Shown here: in pieces, positions 7,646 through 9,770 of the stretch
How the letters are laid out: every line of letters starts with the position of its first letter
Numbering within the stretch: position 1 is the stretch's first letter
Origin: SAR116 cluster bacterium
Lineage (GTDB): Bacteria > Pseudomonadota > Alphaproteobacteria > Puniceispirillales > UBA1172
Assembly: GCA_002691725.1 (NCBI GenBank)
Contig: NZIT01000026.1
Location: 1-9,770, forward strand
Length of the DNA stretch: 9,770 bases
Reading direction: 5' to 3'
Notes under the pieces: generated by a model
Told to the model about the DNA's origin: nothing
Database searches by the model: none
Seen by the model: the letters and a program-made list of their open reading frames with translations, nothing else
Made by a program: the position numbers and the translations under genes

Positions 7646-8647
7646 TTACTGACCGCCAGCATCGCGTAACTTTTGCTGAAAATACGCAACACCAGCTTCG
7701 TGGCGTGGTGACAGCGGCCCTGGCCTGTATCCGCCACTCTCATAGTTTTTCTGGGTAGCGACGCAAACTTCAAAATCCTCGCGTATCACCGCAAGATTAT
7801 CGGCAATGACCTTAGCCCGCTTTGACGCATTATCTTCAGAAACATCTTCAAAGTAAAAATTATAAATTAGCTCTGTTTGGTGATGATTGATCGGGTTAAT
7901 GCGAGACGTATTCATGCCCCCGTCAAATAGCGATAGAGTCCAGTTAGGCCACATCCATAACCATTTGCCGCGATAAAATAGCCCTTCGCGCGGCGGTGCT
8001 GTCATTTTTACCATGCCCTCATGCGCCGTTGTTTCAAATTTTTCAAACTCAATCGCACTGTGAAATGCGGGATGGATACCGGGAATGTGATACCCTTCGA
8101 CAAAATTATCAGTATAGATTTTCCAATTGGCATCAAAGACCAATCGTTCTTCTTGCACCCATTGATAACGCTCAATGGGCTCGCTCTCAATCTCGGAAGC
8201 AAGAGCTCCTAGCTGATCCGCAAGGGGCATTTCGGGTGCCAATGCGATAAATAAAAATCCGCGCCATTCGCATAATTCGACGGTATCAAGAGACCAATCG
8301 CTTTTATTAAAATCAGGGTCGTCGCCCCACCATGGCACGTTTAAGAGCGAGCCATCCTCGCGCCAAACCCACTGGTGGTAAGGACAGCGGATTGTTGTGC
8401 AGCGGCCTGATCCCTCAGGCAGGAGACGGGCACCGCGATGACGGCAGACATTGCGAAACGCTCGTATTCCGTCTTTAGTCATGACCGCAAACACTTTGTT
8501 TCCTGCTATCTCAGCGGCGATATAATCACCTCGCCTGGTCAGTCGTGAGGCGGCACCAAGCAATTGCCAAGTTGCGCCAAAAATCCTGTTCACATCCGAT
8601 GAATGGATGGCAGTTGAGACATAATTTATGGGGTCAAGGTTTCTCAT
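7646..8647 (-). CDS. Rieske non-heme iron oxygenase, alpha subunit
   Basis: Catalytic subunit of a ring-hydroxylating or demethylating Rieske oxygenase, 333 residues, a complete but compact family member. The [2Fe-2S] ligands are C68 and H70 (CRHRGARLL) and C88 and H91 (CPYHQW). The mononuclear iron site is in YTDNFVEGYHIPGIHP, with H187 and H192; D291 (IREDFEV) is the likely third ligand, and D180 the bridging Asp. The C-terminus ends with GPLSPRHEAGVAYF, as in choline-monooxygenase and GbcA-like enzymes that act on quaternary amines as well as aromatics. No ferredoxin or reductase gene lies in the window. It is the first of three minus-strand genes leading to the selenoprotein and H-protein. 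A link to betaine-type substrates would suit a GrdB-like neighbour but is inference; the substrate cannot be read from the sequence. Confidence 0.94.
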   Translation of the reverse strand: MRNLDPINYVSTAIHSSDVNRIFGATWQLLGAASRLTRRGDYIAAEIAGNKVFAVMTKDGIRAFRNVCRHRGARLLPEGSGRCTTIRCPYHQWVWREDGSLLNVPWWGDDPDFNKSDWSLDTVELCEWRGFLFIALAPEMPLADQLGALASEIESEPIERYQWVQEERLVFDANWKIYTDNFVEGYHIPGIHPAFHSAIEFEKFETTAHEGMVKMTAPPREGLFYRGKWLWMWPNWTLSLFDGGMNTSRINPINHHQTELIYNFYFEDVSEDNASKRAKVIADNLAVIREDFEVCVATQKNYESGGYRPGPLSPRHEAGVAYFQQKLRDAGGQ

Positions 8648-8676
8648 AATCAGTCTTTAAGTAAGCTATTTCAGAT

Positions 8677-8704
8677 AATATATGACCAAAATATCATATG
8701 TGAA
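8677..8704 (-). promoter_or_regulatory. Candidate sigma70-type promoter of the Rieske gene
   Basis: The minus strand has TTCACA (8704-8699, 5 of 6 to TTGACA), a 16-nt spacer and TATATT (8682-8677, 5 of 6 to TATAAT), placed 29 nt before the ATG at 8647. Position and direction fit the Rieske gene. The region is AT-rich, so a chance match is possible. Confidence 0.4.
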
Positions 8705-8833
8705 GGCGGCGATCAAACCCCAGGTCAAATTGCAAAAGCCCTTTCCGTTAAAGGGCGTTCTCAAGCAAGCATTGATGCGACTTATCTATCAGAAAAAATT
8801 ATATTGATTTCGGTAACATATAGATTAATATGA
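8702..8833 (+). pseudogene. Possible remnant of a winged-helix regulator
   Basis: The frame from 8702 to the TGA at 8831-8833 reads like protein at first (EGGDQTPGQIAKALSVKG), resembling the recognition-helix region of MarR-type winged-helix regulators, then becomes AT-rich and featureless. No ATG, GTG or TTG start precedes it in the intergenic space, and the family core is absent. If real it is a decayed fragment; the match rests on about 15 residues. The rest of the 8648-8919 gap is AT-rich and shows only the Rieske promoter candidate and direct repeats. Confidence 0.25.
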
Positions 8834-8874
8834 AGAATTCATAAATATAATATTGAAAGCCAAAAGTTTGAATC

Positions 8875-8902
8875 TCTAATATTTGAGTTTCTGATATTTG
8901 AT
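8875..8902. repeat. AT-rich direct repeat before the membrane-protein gene
   Basis: TCTAATATTTGAG (8875-8887) and TCTGATATTTGAT (8890-8902) match at 11 of 13 positions with a 15-bp pitch, ending 17 bp before the ATG at 8920. They could be a regulator site or part of an AT-rich promoter; low-complexity coincidence is possible. Confidence 0.4.
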
Positions 8903-8919
8903 ATTTTAGGGTTTGGCGT

Positions 8920-9318
8920 ATGATTAGTGTAATACTTAAACTTAGCGTGGGTTTGTTAACGGTGCTAGCGTTGGCGCTTAGTGTCGGTGCCGTGATGAAT
9001 ATATCTATATATTACCCTTTTCAAATTGTTGAAGGGGAGCCTATCCCCGAACACAGGTGGCAAAGTGTTAGGGTTGCCGTGCTTCTTACATTTGCATTTT
9101 ACGGCTTTATGTACCTTTTCAACGCTTCGAGGGAAGTCTATCCCATCCACTTTCTAAAAGTGTTGTTGTTTATGCTCTCAATATCTGGATTAATATTTTT
9201 CAGAATGCATAACGTCAGTGCCAGCGAATATTTAATTCTTGTCTCATGGTTTACTTGGGCGTTAATTTTTCATATTGGCACCAGAAAAAAATTCAAACGC
9301 TACTTTCTAAAAAAATAA
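8920..9318 (+). CDS. Hypothetical four-helix inner-membrane protein
   Basis: I do not recognise the family. The 132-residue product has four hydrophobic stretches long enough to span the membrane: about 5-27 (VILKLSVGLLTVLALALSVG), 50-69, 75-94 and 102-119. It ends in a strongly basic tail (TRKKFKRYFLKK), which by the positive-inside rule would be cytoplasmic. There is no cleavable signal sequence or catalytic motif. The ATG at 8920 has AGGG at 8908-8911, 8 nt upstream, a reasonable ribosome site. The gene is more AT-rich than its neighbours and points opposite to the Rieske genes on both sides, which suggests it arrived separately. No neighbour suggests a role. Confidence 0.7.
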   Translation: MISVILKLSVGLLTVLALALSVGAVMNISIYYPFQIVEGEPIPEHRWQSVRVAVLLTFAFYGFMYLFNASREVYPIHFLKVLLFMLSISGLIFFRMHNVSASEYLILVSWFTWALIFHIGTRKKFKRYFLKK

Positions 9319-9337
9319 TGGTGGTTTCATAACGTCA

Positions 9338-9439
9338 TTGGACGCAGTGGCTCACCTGAAGGAACTGATCATTGAAAATATGAGTGAAAAGTTCAAGGAA
9401 GCCGGGTTTAAGCATCACCCCCACCGCAACAGCATCTAG
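9338..9439 (+). CDS. Possible small ORF or gene remnant, unknown
   Basis: A short frame from TTG at 9338 to TAG at 9437-9439 encodes 33 residues with coding-like composition, including LDAVAHLKELIIENMSEKF and a His-rich end (KHHPHRNSI). The frame is open back to a stop at 9308-9310 but holds no ATG before the Met at 9380-9382, and I see no ribosome site. Its stop shares the CTAG with the stop of the convergent Rieske gene. It may be the tail of a lost gene or chance. Confidence 0.2.
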   Translation: MDAVAHLKELIIENMSEKFKEAGFKHHPHRNSI

Positions 9440-9770
9440 TTTGAGCGCAGCATCTGATCTGCGTACCAGCTTGCGAAACTTGCTACATTTGGCTCAAGCT
9501 CAGGCTGAAATCGGCCTTGCCTGGCGTCAGGATGGGCAAGCCCGGCTTGCTGATTAACGAGCGCCGGAATATCCTCATCCAAGGCGGCATCAAGCCGATG
9601 GTAATAGGCTTGAACTTTATTCTCAAATTCACTTGCGGCAATTGTTTCCGGCGGAAAGCAGGCGGTTTGCCGAACCAGACAACGATCAACCGCTAATGGA
9701 TAGGCTTCATATATCCACATCGCATCAACCCCAATCGCAAAGGTTAAATTAGGGAAAAGCCATGTGTAAC
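9436..9770 (-). CDS. Rieske oxygenase alpha subunit, C-terminal part (runs off window)
   Basis: The frame is open from the window end to TAG at 9438-9436, giving about 111 residues. It reads like the C-terminal catalytic-domain end of a Rieske oxygenase alpha subunit: YTWLFPNLTFAIGVDAMWIYEAYPL, then FPPETIAASEFE, then YYHRLDAALDEDIPALVNQQ, AGLAHPDARQGRF and LEPNVASFASWY. The acidic DEDI cluster probably holds the third iron ligand. The Rieske CxH/CxxH cluster and the iron histidines would lie outside the window. The internal ATG at 9720 is not a start, because family sequence continues upstream of it. It is a different subtype from the full Rieske gene at 7646-8647 and faces the same way. Confidence 0.85.
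   Translation of the reverse strand, partial: YTWLFPNLTFAIGVDAMWIYEAYPLAVDRCLVRQTACFPPETIAASEFENKVQAYYHRLDAALDEDIPALVNQQAGLAHPDARQGRFQPELEPNVASFASWYADQMLRSN

Overview
This is a selenocysteine locus in what looks like an alphaproteobacterium. The moderate GC content, the glucokinase type, the LysR regulator and the pair of Rieske oxygenases suggest a marine lineage of the SAR116 or Rhodospirillales kind. That assignment is inference from gene style; no rRNA or marker gene fixes it.

Left part (1-2,229): the first ~280 bases show no gene and have a composition unlike the rest (two CpG dinucleotides in 280 bases). They run into a glucokinase gene whose N-terminal phosphate-binding segment is missing or scrambled. 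A LysR-type regulator follows on the minus strand. It diverges from selA across a short AT-rich gap that carries a repeated palindrome.

Centre (2,230-5,796, plus strand): selA and selB overlap by one base (TAATG). Five tandem 10-bp repeats follow, the first containing the selB stop codon and the last abutting the 5' end of selC. selC is a 96-nt tRNA-Sec with UCA anticodon, an 8-bp acceptor stem, a 7-bp variable-arm stem and encoded CCA. Together these attach selenocysteine to its tRNA and deliver it to UGA codons. selD, the selenophosphate source, is not in the window.

Right-centre (5,804-8,647, minus strand): read in transcription order, a Rieske oxygenase alpha subunit, then a GrdB/PrdB-like selenoprotein, then a lipoyl H-protein (GcvH-like). 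The selenoprotein looks like two ORFs because its catalytic Sec codon is an in-frame TGA (7,015-7,017) in a U-P-F-C motif, followed at about 10 nt by a SECIS-like hairpin. A client selenoprotein therefore sits beside its own decoding machinery. The lone H-protein next to it, without gcvT or gcvP, may work with the selenoprotein rather than in ordinary glycine cleavage.

Right end (8,648-9,770): an AT-rich patch holds a four-helix membrane protein of unknown function and two short coding-like remnants. The C-terminal end of a second Rieske oxygenase on the minus strand runs off the window.

Most notable: an orphan glycine/proline-reductase-like selenoprotein linked to Rieske oxygenases, a diverged H-protein and selABC, and the decanucleotide array directly in front of tRNA-Sec.
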